In this document: positions 1 to 8,509 of the stretch, in pieces | Layout of the letters: each line of letters opens with the position of its first letter | How positions within the stretch are numbered: position 1 is the stretch's first letter | Assembly: GCF_037076455.1 (NCBI RefSeq) | Contig: NZ_AP028679.1 | Span: forward strand, 511,501 to 575,500 | DNA length: 64,000 nt | Source of the DNA: Desulfoferula mesophila | GTDB taxonomy: Bacteria; Desulfobacterota; Desulfarculia; Desulfarculales; Desulfarculaceae | Direction of reading: 5' to 3' | Notes under the pieces: generated by a model | Told to the model about the DNA's origin: nothing | Seen by the model: the letters and a program-made list of their open reading frames with translations, nothing else | The model's database searches: none | Position numbers and translations under genes: made by a program

Positions 1-1773
1 TGGGCCAAGAAAAACGGCCTGAAGGTGACCTTGGTCGACAAGGCCGCTTTTGACCGCTCCGGCGCCGTGGCCATGGGCCTGAGCGCCATCAACGAGTACA
101 TCGGCTACGCTGCCGGCGACAACAGCCTCGCCGACTACGTGAACTACGTCAAGCAGGACCTGATGGGCATCGCCCGTGACGACTTGGTGTACAACATCGC
201 CCGTCACGTCGACAGCTCCGTGCACCTGTTTGAAAAATGGGGTCTGCCCATCTGGACCGACGAGAACGGCAAGTACGTTCGCGAGGGTCGTTGGCAGATC
301 ATGATCAACGGCGAGTCCTACAAGGTCATCGTGGCCGAGGCCGCCAAAAACGCCATGAACGAGGCCGGCTTCGAGATTCTCGAGCGCGTGTTCATCGTGG
401 GCCCGATCATGGACGGCGAGCGCGTGGCTGGCGCCTACGGCTTCAGCACCCGCGAGAACAAGTTCTACGTGTTCAAGGCCAAGGCCGTCTGCGCCATGAT
501 GGGCGGCGCCGTGCACGTGTTCCGTCCCCGGAGCGTCGGCGAAGGTCTGGGCCGTTCCTGGTATCCGCCCTTCAACAGCGGTTCCAGCGCCTACTTCACC
601 ATCCAGGCGGGCGCCGAGATGACCTGCCAGGAGATCCGCTTCATCCCCGTGCGCTTCAAGGACGCCTATGGTCCTGTGGGCGCCTGGTTCCTGCTCTTCA
701 AGAGCCGTGCGACCAGCGCGACCGGCGGCGAGTACATGGTGGAGCGCAAGGCCGAGCTGCAGAACTGGGCTCCCTATGGCCTGGTGAAGCCGATCCCGGC
801 CAACCTGCGTAACTACCTGGGCATGCTCGACACCGACGCCGGCCTGGGTCCGTTGTACATGGAGACCGCCGAGGCCATCCAGAAGCTGGCCGCCGCGGCT
901 CCCGACGAGAAGGCCTTCAAGAAGAAGATGAAGTCTCTGGAGGCCGAGGCTTGGGAGGACTTCCTGGACATGACCGTGAGCCAGGCTATCCTCTGGGCCG
1001 CCAGCAACATCTACCCTGAGAAGAGCCGCTCCGAGATCGCCGCTTGCGAGCCCTACTTCATCGGTTCCCACTCCGGTGGCTCCGGTGCCTGGGTTTCCGG
1101 CCCCGAAGATCTCGAGACCCCCTACAAGTGGGGCTACGGCAACATGACCACGGTGCAGGGCCTGTTCTCCGCCGGTGACGGCACGGGCGCCAGCAGCCAC
1201 AAGTTCTCCAGCGGTTCTCACGCCGAGGGCCGTTACGCCGCCAAGCAGGCCGTCCGGTTCATCCTGGACAACAACAGCCAGCCCAGCGTGGGCGACGTGG
1301 ATGCCCTCAAGGCCAAGTGCATGGCTCCCATGGACCGCTTCGAGCAGTTCAAGGGCATGACCACCGACCCGGAGATCAACCCCAACTACATCCGTCCCAT
1401 GAGCTTCATGTTCCGTTTGCAGAAGATCATGGACGAGTACGCTGGTGGCGTGGTCAGCGCGTTCAAGACCTCCAAGGCCCTGTTGGAGCGCGGCATCGAG
1501 CTGCTCGACATGCTGAAGGAAGACGCCGAGAAACTGGCGGCCGAGGACAGCTACGAGCTGGAGCGCTGCTGGGAGAACACCCACCGCATGTGGCAGGCTG
1601 AGGCCCACGTGCGCACCATCCTCTTCCGCGAGGAGACCCGTTGGCCCGGCTACTACTTCCGCGCCGACACTCCCAAGATGGACGAGGCCAATTGGAAGTG
1701 CTTCGTGAACTGCACTTTCAAGGACGGTGAGTGGAAGTTCGAGAAGAAGGAAGTCGTCGACCTGCTCGGCTAA
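1..1773 (+). CDS. aprA: Adenylylsulfate (APS) reductase alpha subunit, 5' end missing
   Basis: The reading frame is open from the first base, so the gene starts upstream of the window; 590 residues remain and roughly 60-80 N-terminal residues, including the FAD-binding start, are missing. The visible part begins in the first Rossmann strand and carries the AprA signature DRSGAVAMGLSAIN, then long stretches typical of AprA (RFKDAYGPVGAW, GSHSGGSGAWVSGPEDL, NMTTVQGLFSAGDGTGASSHKFSSGSHAEGR split by short linkers). The enzyme is a cytoplasmic flavoprotein that reduces APS to sulfite and AMP in dissimilatory sulfate reduction, working with the ferredoxin-like AprB, expected just upstream. A strong terminator follows, so the qmo genes form a separate downstream unit. 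The direction of sulfur metabolism cannot be read from this fragment alone, but the Qmo/Hdr neighbours fit a reducer. Confidence 0.97.
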   Translation, partial: WAKKNGLKVTLVDKAAFDRSGAVAMGLSAINEYIGYAAGDNSLADYVNYVKQDLMGIARDDLVYNIARHVDSSVHLFEKWGLPIWTDENGKYVREGRWQIMINGESYKVIVAEAAKNAMNEAGFEILERVFIVGPIMDGERVAGAYGFSTRENKFYVFKAKAVCAMMGGAVHVFRPRSVGEGLGRSWYPPFNSGSSAYFTIQAGAEMTCQEIRFIPVRFKDAYGPVGAWFLLFKSRATSATGGEYMVERKAELQNWAPYGLVKPIPANLRNYLGMLDTDAGLGPLYMETAEAIQKLAAAAPDEKAFKKKMKSLEAEAWEDFLDMTVSQAILWAASNIYPEKSRSEIAACEPYFIGSHSGGSGAWVSGPEDLETPYKWGYGNMTTVQGLFSAGDGTGASSHKFSSGSHAEGRYAAKQAVRFILDNNSQPSVGDVDALKAKCMAPMDRFEQFKGMTTDPEINPNYIRPMSFMFRLQKIMDEYAGGVVSAFKTSKALLERGIELLDMLKEDAEKLAAEDSYELERCWENTHRMWQAEAHVRTILFREETRWPGYYFRADTPKMDEANWKCFVNCTFKDGEWKFEKKEVVDLLG

Positions 1774-1796
1774 CTTCCATGTTTTGACCTGATAGC

Positions 1797-1833
1797 AACT
1801 CCAGGCGCCGCCCATGGGCGCCTGGAGTTTTTT
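1797..1833 (+). terminator. Rho-independent terminator after aprA
   Basis: A perfect 13-bp stem (AACTCCAGGCGCC paired with GGCGCCTGGAGTT) with a 7-nt loop runs into six T residues, 24 nt after the aprA stop codon. Confidence 0.93.
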
Positions 1834-2152
1834 GCCCGTATCGGGCCCCGGAGGCCCGAAACGGACAAAAGACCCCGCTCGGCGAGGCCCTGGCCCCGCC
1901 GCCGGGAAGTTGCCGTGCTGATTGGCCAAAATGACTTCCGTTCAGGGAAGAGTTTTTCTGGACTGGGGCGGCGCGGCCATAGTATATTCGGTGATCGATT
2001 ATCCGCCGGTTTCCCTAATAGGCCCGGCAAACCGCTCGGCGAAATGCGCTGGGGATCAACCAGGGGCTTGGCCCCCGGGCCCCGCCCGCCCGGCGGAACA
2101 GATTTGTTTTAGTTAGGTCAACAGCTATATCCCTTGCGAGGAGGACAGCACG
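1834..2152 (+). other. aprA-qmoA intergenic region
   Basis: This stretch holds no gene I can support. It contains GC-rich inverted segments (around 1845-1865 and 2065-2095) and a TATATT-like AT patch near 1981 that could be a -10 element, but no convincing -35 box accompanies it. The qmoA ribosome binding site GAGGAGG lies at its right end (about 2138-2144). Confidence 0.4.
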
Positions 2153-3391
2153 ATGGGCCAATCCATACTGGTCGTCGGCGGGGGCATGAGCGGCGTCAGC
2201 GCGGCGCTGGAAGCTGCCGAAGCCGGCTACGATGTAGTGCTGGTGGAGAAAAATCCTTATCTCGGCGGCCGCGTGGCCCAGCTCCACCAATACTTCCCCA
2301 AACTGTGCCCGCCCTATTGCGGACTGGAAATCAACTTCAAGCGCATAAAGTCCAACCCGCGCATCAAGCTCTACACCATGAGCGAGGTCACGGGCATCGA
2401 GGGCCAGGCGGGCGACTACAAGGTGACCATCGCCCAACAGCCCCGCTACGTCAACGAGCGCTGCACCGTCTGCGGCAAGTGCGCCGAAGCGGTCGAGGCC
2501 ACCATCCCCAGCCCCTTCGACTACGGCCTGGGCGAGATCAAGGCGGCCTACCTGCCCCACGAGCTGGCCTATCCCTACCGCTACGTCATCGATCCCAGCA
2601 TCGTGGAGACCGAAGACGGGGCCAAGGCCAAGGAGGCCTGCCCCTACGACGCGGTGGTGCTCGATGACGCCGCCAAGGAGATCACCGAGGAGGCCGGGGC
2701 CATCGTGTGGGCCGCCGGCTGGACCCCCTACGACGTCTCCAAGGTGGAGTACTACAACGTAGACAGCAGCCCGGACATCATCACCAACGTGCAGATGGAG
2801 CGCCTGGCGGCGGCAAACGGCCCCACCGGCGGCAAGATCGTCAAGCTGAGCAACGGCGAAGCCCCCAAGAAGGTGGCCTTCGTGCAGTGCGCCGGCAGCC
2901 GCGACGTGAACCACCTGCCCTTCTGTTCCACCATTTGCTGTCTGGCCAGCCTCAAGCAGGCCACCTACGTCCGCGAGCAGCTCAAGGACGCCGAGGTGAC
3001 CATCTACTTCATCGACATCCGGGCCATGGACCGCAACGAGGACTTCTACACCAAGGTGAAGGCCGACGAGAAGATCAGCTTTGTGAAAAGCAAGGTCGGC
3101 CTTATCGAGCCCGGCGAAAACGGCATGCTGGTGCTGAACGGCGAGAACACCACCACCGGCGAGCGCTTCAAGGCCGAGCACGACCTGGTCGTGTTGGCCG
3201 CGGGCATGCAACCCAACACCGATCTGAGCAAGATTCCGGCCGATATGGTCTATGACGAGTACGGCTTCGTGCAGAGCGCCGAGGGCATCTTCGGCGCGGG
3301 CACGGTTCGCCGGCCCGGCGAGGTGCACGTCAGCGTGCAGGACGGGACGTCGGCGGCGCTCAAGGCCATCCAAGTAGTGGCCGGGAGGTAG
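2153..3391 (+). CDS. qmoA: Quinone-interacting membrane-bound oxidoreductase subunit A
   Basis: This 412-residue HdrA-like flavoprotein opens with the FAD dinucleotide-binding motif VVGGGMSG (residues 7-14). It has a CxxCxxC segment (CTVCGKCAEAVE) near residue 104 and the HdrA-type region CAGSRDVNHLPFCSTICC near residue 245, ending with the FAD-binding GAGTVRRPGE segment. QmoA, with QmoB, passes electrons between the quinone pool and APS reductase on the cytoplasmic face of the membrane. The ATG at 2153 has a GAGGAGG ribosome site 9 nt upstream. qmoB follows at once, with its ribosome site inside the end of qmoA. Gene order after aprA is diagnostic and the assignment is firm. Confidence 0.96.
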   Translation: MGQSILVVGGGMSGVSAALEAAEAGYDVVLVEKNPYLGGRVAQLHQYFPKLCPPYCGLEINFKRIKSNPRIKLYTMSEVTGIEGQAGDYKVTIAQQPRYVNERCTVCGKCAEAVEATIPSPFDYGLGEIKAAYLPHELAYPYRYVIDPSIVETEDGAKAKEACPYDAVVLDDAAKEITEEAGAIVWAAGWTPYDVSKVEYYNVDSSPDIITNVQMERLAAANGPTGGKIVKLSNGEAPKKVAFVQCAGSRDVNHLPFCSTICCLASLKQATYVREQLKDAEVTIYFIDIRAMDRNEDFYTKVKADEKISFVKSKVGLIEPGENGMLVLNGENTTTGERFKAEHDLVVLAAGMQPNTDLSKIPADMVYDEYGFVQSAEGIFGAGTVRRPGEVHVSVQDGTSAALKAIQVVAGR

Positions 3392-3396
3392 TGATC

Positions 3397-5625
3397 ATGG
3401 ATAAGAACCAAGCGTGCTATCTCTGCAAAGGTTGCGGCCTCGGCGAGGCCCTGGATTTTGATAACCTGCAGGAGGTCGTGGAAGAGGCCGGCATCGGCGA
3501 GGTCAAGTTCCACGACGCCCTGTGCTCTCCCGACGGCGTAGCCCTAATCCAGGGCGACGTGGACGGCGGGGTCAACGCGGTGCTCATCGGCGCCTGCTCC
3601 TCGCGGGTCAAAAACGACGAGTTCAACTTCGGGCCCCAGGTCATCGTGGAGCGGGCCAGCCTGCGCGAGCAGGCCCTGCTGTGCTCCGAGGCCGAGTACG
3701 AGGGCGAGGAAGAGGCCGGCGAGGACCGCCAGATGCTGGCGGCCGACTATCTGCGCATGAGCGCGGTGAAGCTGGCCAAGTCCAACGTGCCCGTGCCCTT
3801 CCAGCTGGAGCTGGAGCCCGAGACCGCCCTCATGGTGGTGGGCGGCGGCGTGGCCGGCATCAACGCGGCCCTGGCCGCGGCCAAGACCGGCACCCAGGTC
3901 TACCTGGTGGAAAAGGAAGGCGCCCTGGGCGGCTTCCTGGGCAAGATGGCCAAGCTGGCCCCGGAGAACCCGCCCTATCAGGAGCTGGAAGACCCCGGCC
4001 TGGAGGCCCTGGTGGCCCAGGTGGAGGCCGACGAGAAGATCAAGGTCTACACCGGCACCACCGTGGACAAGACCGAAGGCGCCCCGGGCAACTTCACCGT
4101 GACCCTCACGGGCGGCGACAGCTTCCGCTGCGGGGCCATCGTGCAGGCCACCGGTTGGCTGCCCTACGAGCCCGAGAAGCTGGCCGACGAGCTGGCCTAC
4201 GGCACCAGCCCCAATATCATCACCAACGTGGACATGGAAGCCAAAGCCAAGGGCGGCGACCTGGGCGGCCTGGGCGCGGTGGCTTTTATCCAGTGCGCGG
4301 GCAGCCGCGACCAGAACCACCTGCCCTACTGCTCGGCGGTGTGCTGTACCGTGAGCCTCAAGCAGGCCATGCTGGTCAAGGAGGCCAACCCCGAGGCGGC
4401 GGTCTACGTCATCTACAAGGACATCCGCACCCCCGGCCAGAGCGAGGAAGTCTATCGCGAGGCCCAGCGCAAGGGCGTGGTGTTCATCCGCCGCGACGAG
4501 GACTACCCCAAGATCAGCGAATCCGGCGGCAAGCTGGCCATCGAAACCAAGGACATGACCCTCAACGACACCGTTGAGATCGACGAACTGGACCTGGTGG
4601 TGCTGGCCACCGGCATGAAGCCCAACAACCCCAAGGTGGTGGACGCGCCTCTGGTGGCCCTGGGCATGGACCAGGAAGCGGCCAAGAAGCTGGCCGCGGA
4701 GGCCAAGGCGGCCTGCGACTCCTGGTCGGTGCTCAATCTGCAGTACCGCCAGGGCCCCAACCTGCCCACCCTGAAGTATGCCTACCCGGACAGCCACTTC
4801 ATCTGCTTCCCCTACGAGACCCGGCGCACCGGCATCTACGCGGCGGGGACCGTGCGGCGGCCCATGCGGGTCACCCAGGCGGTGGAAGACGCCACCGGCG
4901 CGGCGCTCAAGGCCATCCAGGCGGCCCGCGCGGCGGCCGAGGGCGTGGCGGTGCATCCGCGCAGCGGCGACATGAGCTTCCCCGAGTTCGCCATGCAACG
5001 CTGCACCCAGTGCAAGCGCTGCACCGAGGAATGTCCCTTCGGGGCCATCAACGAGGACGAGAAGGCCAACCCGCTGCCCAACCCCACCCGCTGCCGTCGC
5101 TGCGGCGTGTGCATGGGCGCCTGCCCCGAGCGCATCATCAGCTTCAAGAACTACTCCGTGGACATGATCGGTTCGATGATCAAGTCCATCGAGGTGCCCG
5201 AGGAAGACGAGGAGAAGCCACGGGTGGTGGTCTTGGCCTGCGAGAACGACGCCCTGCCGGCCATCGACATGGCCGCGCGCAAGGGCCACAAGTGGAGCCC
5301 CTACGTGCGCTTCATCCCGGTGCGCTGCCTGGGTTCCATCAACCTGGTGTGGATCGCCGACGCGTTGTCTTCGGGCATCGACGGCGTGATGCTCTTCGGC
5401 TGCCGCCACGGGGACGATTATCAGTGCCACTTCATCAAGGGCTCTGAGCTGGCCAACGTGCGCATGTCCAAGATCTCCGAGACCTTGGACCGCCTGGTGC
5501 TGGAAAGCGACCGGGTGCGGGTGGAAGAGATCAGCTTCAACGAAGTGGACCGCATTCCCGAGATCATCAGCGAGTTCATGGAAACCATCGAGGAAGTCGG
5601 ACCCAACCCCTATAAGGGATTCTAG
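3397..5625 (+). CDS. qmoB: Quinone-interacting membrane-bound oxidoreductase subunit B
   Basis: QmoB here is 742 residues, the usual length. In order: a short N-terminal Cys-containing segment (CYLCKGCGLGEAL), an HdrA-like FAD domain (VVGGGVAGINAA near residue 146, CAGSRDQNHLPYCSAVCC near 300), two [4Fe-4S] motifs (CTQCKRCTEECP and CRRCGVCMGACPE, about 535-570) and a C-terminal MvhD-like domain from about residue 608 (VVVLACENDA, GCRHGDDYQCHFIKG). It is a partner of QmoA in electron transfer to or from AprBA. A GTG overlapping the qmoA stop at 3391 is possible, but the ATG at 3397 sits 8 nt from GGAGG and is preferred. In Desulfovibrio the next gene is the fused membrane subunit qmoC; here it is followed by separate hdrC and hdrB. 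Confidence 0.96.
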   Translation: MDKNQACYLCKGCGLGEALDFDNLQEVVEEAGIGEVKFHDALCSPDGVALIQGDVDGGVNAVLIGACSSRVKNDEFNFGPQVIVERASLREQALLCSEAEYEGEEEAGEDRQMLAADYLRMSAVKLAKSNVPVPFQLELEPETALMVVGGGVAGINAALAAAKTGTQVYLVEKEGALGGFLGKMAKLAPENPPYQELEDPGLEALVAQVEADEKIKVYTGTTVDKTEGAPGNFTVTLTGGDSFRCGAIVQATGWLPYEPEKLADELAYGTSPNIITNVDMEAKAKGGDLGGLGAVAFIQCAGSRDQNHLPYCSAVCCTVSLKQAMLVKEANPEAAVYVIYKDIRTPGQSEEVYREAQRKGVVFIRRDEDYPKISESGGKLAIETKDMTLNDTVEIDELDLVVLATGMKPNNPKVVDAPLVALGMDQEAAKKLAAEAKAACDSWSVLNLQYRQGPNLPTLKYAYPDSHFICFPYETRRTGIYAAGTVRRPMRVTQAVEDATGAALKAIQAARAAAEGVAVHPRSGDMSFPEFAMQRCTQCKRCTEECPFGAINEDEKANPLPNPTRCRRCGVCMGACPERIISFKNYSVDMIGSMIKSIEVPEEDEEKPRVVVLACENDALPAIDMAARKGHKWSPYVRFIPVRCLGSINLVWIADALSSGIDGVMLFGCRHGDDYQCHFIKGSELANVRMSKISETLDRLVLESDRVRVEEISFNEVDRIPEIISEFMETIEEVGPNPYKGF

Positions 5626-5632
5626 CCTGATA

Positions 5633-5662
5633 AAGGGGGCCCGCCGCCAGGTGGGCCCCCTT
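5633..5662 (+). terminator. Hairpin between qmoB and hdrC
   Basis: A 12-bp stem (AAGGGGGCCC pairing with GGGCCCCCTT, extended by one G-U and one C-G pair) with a 6-nt loop lies 8 nt after the qmoB stop. No T-run follows, so it may attenuate transcription or stabilise the upstream mRNA more than end it. Confidence 0.55.
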
Positions 5663-5717
5663 CACCTTGTCGGGGTTTGACAATATTTCGTTTAACCGCT
5701 TTGCAGTGAGGATGGCT

Positions 5718-6320
5718 ATGGCCACCAAGGCCTATGACAAAAGCTTCCGCGAAGAGGTGTATCAGAATGTGGATTCGGGAGAGGACGTCAAGCTGTGCAT
5801 GCAGTGCGGCGTCTGCGGCATCACCTGTCCCCTGCGGGACGAGATGACCCACGGCCCCCGCCAGCTCTGGTCGCTGATTCGCGCCGGAAAACGCGACGAG
5901 GTGATGAACAGCCCGGACATCATGTTGTGCACCTCTTGTTATAGCTGCAAGGTTCGTTGCCCCCGCGGGGTCAAGGTCATCGACGTGATGCACGGCCTGG
6001 CCCATTACGCCTTGGAGCAGGGCATCGTTCCGCGCAAGGAAACCTCCAAGTTCGGCAAGGCCTTCTGGGACAGCATCTACAAGACCGGCCGGGTGGACGA
6101 GACCGAAGTGCCCATGCGCTACACCATGATGGCCGGTCCCATCCACGGCATCTTCAACATGCTGGAGATGATGGACATCGGCCGCGCCTTGCTCTCCCAC
6201 AAGCGCATGAAGTTCAAGATCGGCCCCGGCCTGCCTCCCTCCAAGAAGATCAAGGGCATGAAGGGCCTCAAGAAGATGCTGGACAAGGCCAAGGCCATGA
6301 GCCCGGGAAAGGAGGGTTAG
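5718..6320 (+). CDS. hdrC: HdrC-like [4Fe-4S] protein of the Qmo locus
   Basis: This 200-residue soluble protein has two classic [4Fe-4S] motifs, C27xxC30xxC33xxxC37P and C71xxC74xxC77xxxC81P, in the spacing of heterodisulfide reductase subunit C, and a basic Lys-rich C-terminus. There are no transmembrane helices, unlike QmoC, which fuses an HdrC domain to a cytochrome-b-like membrane domain. The chosen ATG at 5718 has GAGGA 5 nt upstream; an ATG at 5712 and a TTG at 5667 are weaker. The stop codon is one base from the hdrB start, so the two are co-translated. It should carry electrons between QmoAB and HdrB; this role is inferred from position and from Gram-positive sulfate reducers known to have hdrC-hdrB in place of qmoC. 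Confidence 0.9.
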   Translation: MATKAYDKSFREEVYQNVDSGEDVKLCMQCGVCGITCPLRDEMTHGPRQLWSLIRAGKRDEVMNSPDIMLCTSCYSCKVRCPRGVKVIDVMHGLAHYALEQGIVPRKETSKFGKAFWDSIYKTGRVDETEVPMRYTMMAGPIHGIFNMLEMMDIGRALLSHKRMKFKIGPGLPPSKKIKGMKGLKKMLDKAKAMSPGKEG

Positions 6321-6321
6321 G

Positions 6322-7200
6322 ATGACTTATTTCCTCTACCCTGGATGCTCCCTGGAAGCCGGCGGCTCTCCCTATATGGTCAGCGTGGAGGCGGTGGCCA
6401 AGGCTCTGGGCCTCACCCTCAAGGAGATCGACGACTGGAACTGCTGCGGCGCTTCCATTCACTACGTGGGCGGCACCGAGCTGCAGACCAAGACCCTCAA
6501 CGCCCGCAACCTGGCCCTGGCCCAGAAGCAGGGCGGCTATGACATCGTCGCCCCTTGCTCCTCCTGCTACATCCAGATGGTCAAGGCCGCCCACGAGTTT
6601 GATGAAGAGCCCGAGCTGGCCAAGGAGCTCAACGAGATCCTGGCCGAGGGCGGCCTCAACTACACCGGCGGGGTCAAGGTGCGCCACGTGTTGGACGTGC
6701 TCTACCACGACCTGGGCGTGGAGCGCATCGCCGCGGCGGTGAAAAAGCCCCTCGCCGGGCTCAAGGTGGCCTCCTACTACGGCTGCCAGACCACCCGCCC
6801 CTATGGCGAGTACGACTCGGTGGAAGACCCCCACACCATGGACGAGATCCTGACGGCCCTGGGGGCCGAGGTGGTGCCCTTTGAGCACAAGGCCAAGTGC
6901 TGCGGCTCGGGCATCTTCTTCACCGAGATGGAAACTTGCGCTCCCCTTGCCGGAGGCATCCTGGGCGAGGCCGAGGAAAAACAGGCGGACATGATCGTCA
7001 CCGCCTGCCCCATGTGCCAGATGAACCTGGAAATCTACCAGCCCCGGCTCAATAAGATATTGAAAACAGAGTACAATATGCCGGTGGTCTACGTGACCCA
7101 GCTCATGGCTCTGGCCTTTGGCGGCGACTACAAAAAAGACGCCGCCCTGGACCGCAACATCGTTTCGGCCGCCGAGGCGTTGAAAAACCTCGTCGCGTGA
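6322..7200 (+). CDS. hdrB: HdrB-like CCG-domain protein of the Qmo locus
   Basis: This 292-residue protein has two cysteine-rich CCG domains. The first has GC9S, C41C42G and PCSSC; the second has GCQ, CCGSG and ACPMCQ. In HdrB such domains bind non-cubane [4Fe-4S] clusters at the disulfide-reducing site. It is co-translated with hdrC and ends the qmoA-qmoB-hdrC-hdrB unit at a strong terminator. The natural partner (a disulfide such as DsrC trisulfide, or menaquinol through another protein) cannot be read from the sequence. The family assignment is secure; the physiological substrate is open. Confidence 0.92.
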   Translation: MTYFLYPGCSLEAGGSPYMVSVEAVAKALGLTLKEIDDWNCCGASIHYVGGTELQTKTLNARNLALAQKQGGYDIVAPCSSCYIQMVKAAHEFDEEPELAKELNEILAEGGLNYTGGVKVRHVLDVLYHDLGVERIAAAVKKPLAGLKVASYYGCQTTRPYGEYDSVEDPHTMDEILTALGAEVVPFEHKAKCCGSGIFFTEMETCAPLAGGILGEAEEKQADMIVTACPMCQMNLEIYQPRLNKILKTEYNMPVVYVTQLMALAFGGDYKKDAALDRNIVSAAEALKNLVA

Positions 7201-7226
7201 TTAACTTCTAAGGCAGGACGTAATCG

Positions 7227-7262
7227 CCCGCGCCTGGGCCCAGCGCCCGGGCGCGGGTTTTT
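7227..7262 (+). terminator. Rho-independent terminator after hdrB
   Basis: A 13-bp stem with one G-U pair (7227-7239 with 7245-7257), a 5-nt loop and a TTTTT tail. It closes the qmo-hdr transcription unit. Confidence 0.92.
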
Positions 7263-7292
7263 CAACTCTGCCAACTTGCCAAGGAGTGCATC

Positions 7293-7568
7293 ATGGCCGA
7301 TTTCGACGAAGCCAAGACCATTTGCCCGCACTGCGGCCAGCATATGGAGAAGTGGGTCTCCCCGGCGGTGAATAGCTGGGGCGGCGAGTGCCTTTATATT
7401 TGCTTCAACGACGAGTGCGGTTATTACCAGCGGGGCTGGGACCACACCTTCAAGAAAATAGGTATCAAGGCCAGCTACCGTCATCGCTACGATCCCAACA
7501 CCGGTCAGTGCGGGCCCTTCCCGGTCAACACCCCGGACGCGGGTCGCGACTGCATCGTAGCCGAGTAA
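7293..7568 (+). CDS. Small zinc-ribbon protein (ogr/Delta-like)
   Basis: This 91-residue protein has a zinc-ribbon arrangement, C11xxC14 and C37xxxxC42 with an extra Cys33, embedded in an aromatic-rich segment (GGECLYICFNDECGYYQRGW). The pattern resembles the ogr/Delta-like zinc-finger family found next to energy genes in sulfate reducers. A good AAGGAG ribosome site precedes the ATG. It stands between the qmo-hdr terminator and the SEC-C gene, and its function is unknown; a role linked to the qmo genes is only a neighbourhood guess. Confidence 0.75.
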   Translation: MADFDEAKTICPHCGQHMEKWVSPAVNSWGGECLYICFNDECGYYQRGWDHTFKKIGIKASYRHRYDPNTGQCGPFPVNTPDAGRDCIVAE

Positions 7569-7606
7569 ACCAACCTAAACCGGGCGGATTTGGCCGCGGG
7601 TGACAC

Positions 7607-8356
7607 ATGGACCTATCCAACATCGGACGCAACGACCCCTGCCCCTGCGGAAGCGGCAAAAAGTTCAAGCGGTGCCACATGGGACGCGAAAATGAGATGG
7701 TAACCGACCGCTTGAACCAGGACCCAGGCCAAATCGCCCTGGCCATAACCAAGCTCCCGGCCTGCGAACATCCCCGGGCCGAGGAAATCGTCGCCGGCTT
7801 TTCCCTTACTTCGCCGGCGGGCAAGACCATCGGCATCAAGCTGGTGGATTTGGCCGCCTACGCCAAGCTGCAGGTGGGGGCAACAGACGCCCCCCGGGCC
7901 ACCTCGGGCGGGGTGCTCATCAACCCCCACAAGACCCGGGTGCTGGACCCCACCCACCTCTACCTGGCCCTGAGCCCCGACGCCGACGACTCCATCATCA
8001 TCCACGAACTGGCCCACGCCACGGATTTGATCTGCGGCTCCTCGCTGCCCCCGGGCAAGGCCGCGGCCCTGGCCCGGGAGACCCAGCTGCCGGTGGAGCT
8101 CCTGGAGCATCCCCAGGAGTTCGGCGACCAGCTCTTGGAGCTGGCCGAGCGCTTCGGGGTGGAGCTGGACGCCGACGACGAGATCGTGGCCTTTCTCACC
8201 CGCCGCCAGATGCTCCTGCCCGCCCGCCTGATCGCGGCGGGCAACGGGGCCGAGCTGGTGGCGGCCGGGGAGAAGACCATGCGCCTCATGCAGGATTCCA
8301 GGGACGAGATCGACGCGCGCATCAAAAACCGCAAGGGCTACACCGGCGGCAAATAG
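7607..8356 (+). CDS. SEC-C domain protein with an HExxH motif
   Basis: The 249-residue protein starts with a SEC-C zinc-binding motif ([16 protein letters not shown]; Cys12, Cys14, Cys23, His24), like the SecA tail. A zincin-type HExxH follows (H133-E-L-A-H137, in [11 protein letters not shown]), which marks a possible zinc hydrolase or peptidase active site. The C-terminal third is helical and charged. I do not recognise a named family for the whole protein. It lies 38 nt downstream of the zinc-ribbon gene and may be cotranscribed. A third metal ligand (a Glu or His downstream of HELAH) is plausible but not identifiable by eye. Activity is inference. Confidence 0.75.
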   Translation: MDLSNIGRNDPCPCGSGKKFKRCHMGRENEMVTDRLNQDPGQIALAITKLPACEHPRAEEIVAGFSLTSPAGKTIGIKLVDLAAYAKLQVGATDAPRATSGGVLINPHKTRVLDPTHLYLALSPDADDSIIIHELAHATDLICGSSLPPGKAAALARETQLPVELLEHPQEFGDQLLELAERFGVELDADDEIVAFLTRRQMLLPARLIAAGNGAELVAAGEKTMRLMQDSRDEIDARIKNRKGYTGGK

Positions 8357-8383
8357 GCGCGGCGCCAATCACGGCTGCGGCGA

Positions 8384-8412
8384 GGGCGGGGTTTGACCCC
8401 GCCCTTAGCTTT
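8384..8412 (+). terminator. Terminator after the SEC-C gene
   Basis: The 8-bp stem GGGCGGGG/CCCCGCCC has a TTTGA loop and a TTAGCTTT tail. A near-identical element follows the next gene at 9202-9230. Confidence 0.8.
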
Positions 8413-8509
8413 GGCGCCCCAATACATTTATAATTTAGCAAGAGGCTCTATGGCCCCCATTTGATCGCGGCGCGCCGCCGCGCAACCCTTGCCGGAGACG
8501 ACCAGGAGC

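Noticed and set aside
3544-5430. Long minus-strand open frame opposite qmoB, and similar ones opposite hdrA and arylsulfatase
   Set aside because: His/Gly/Leu-rich shadow of a GC-rich coding strand; the plus frame is clearly QmoB.
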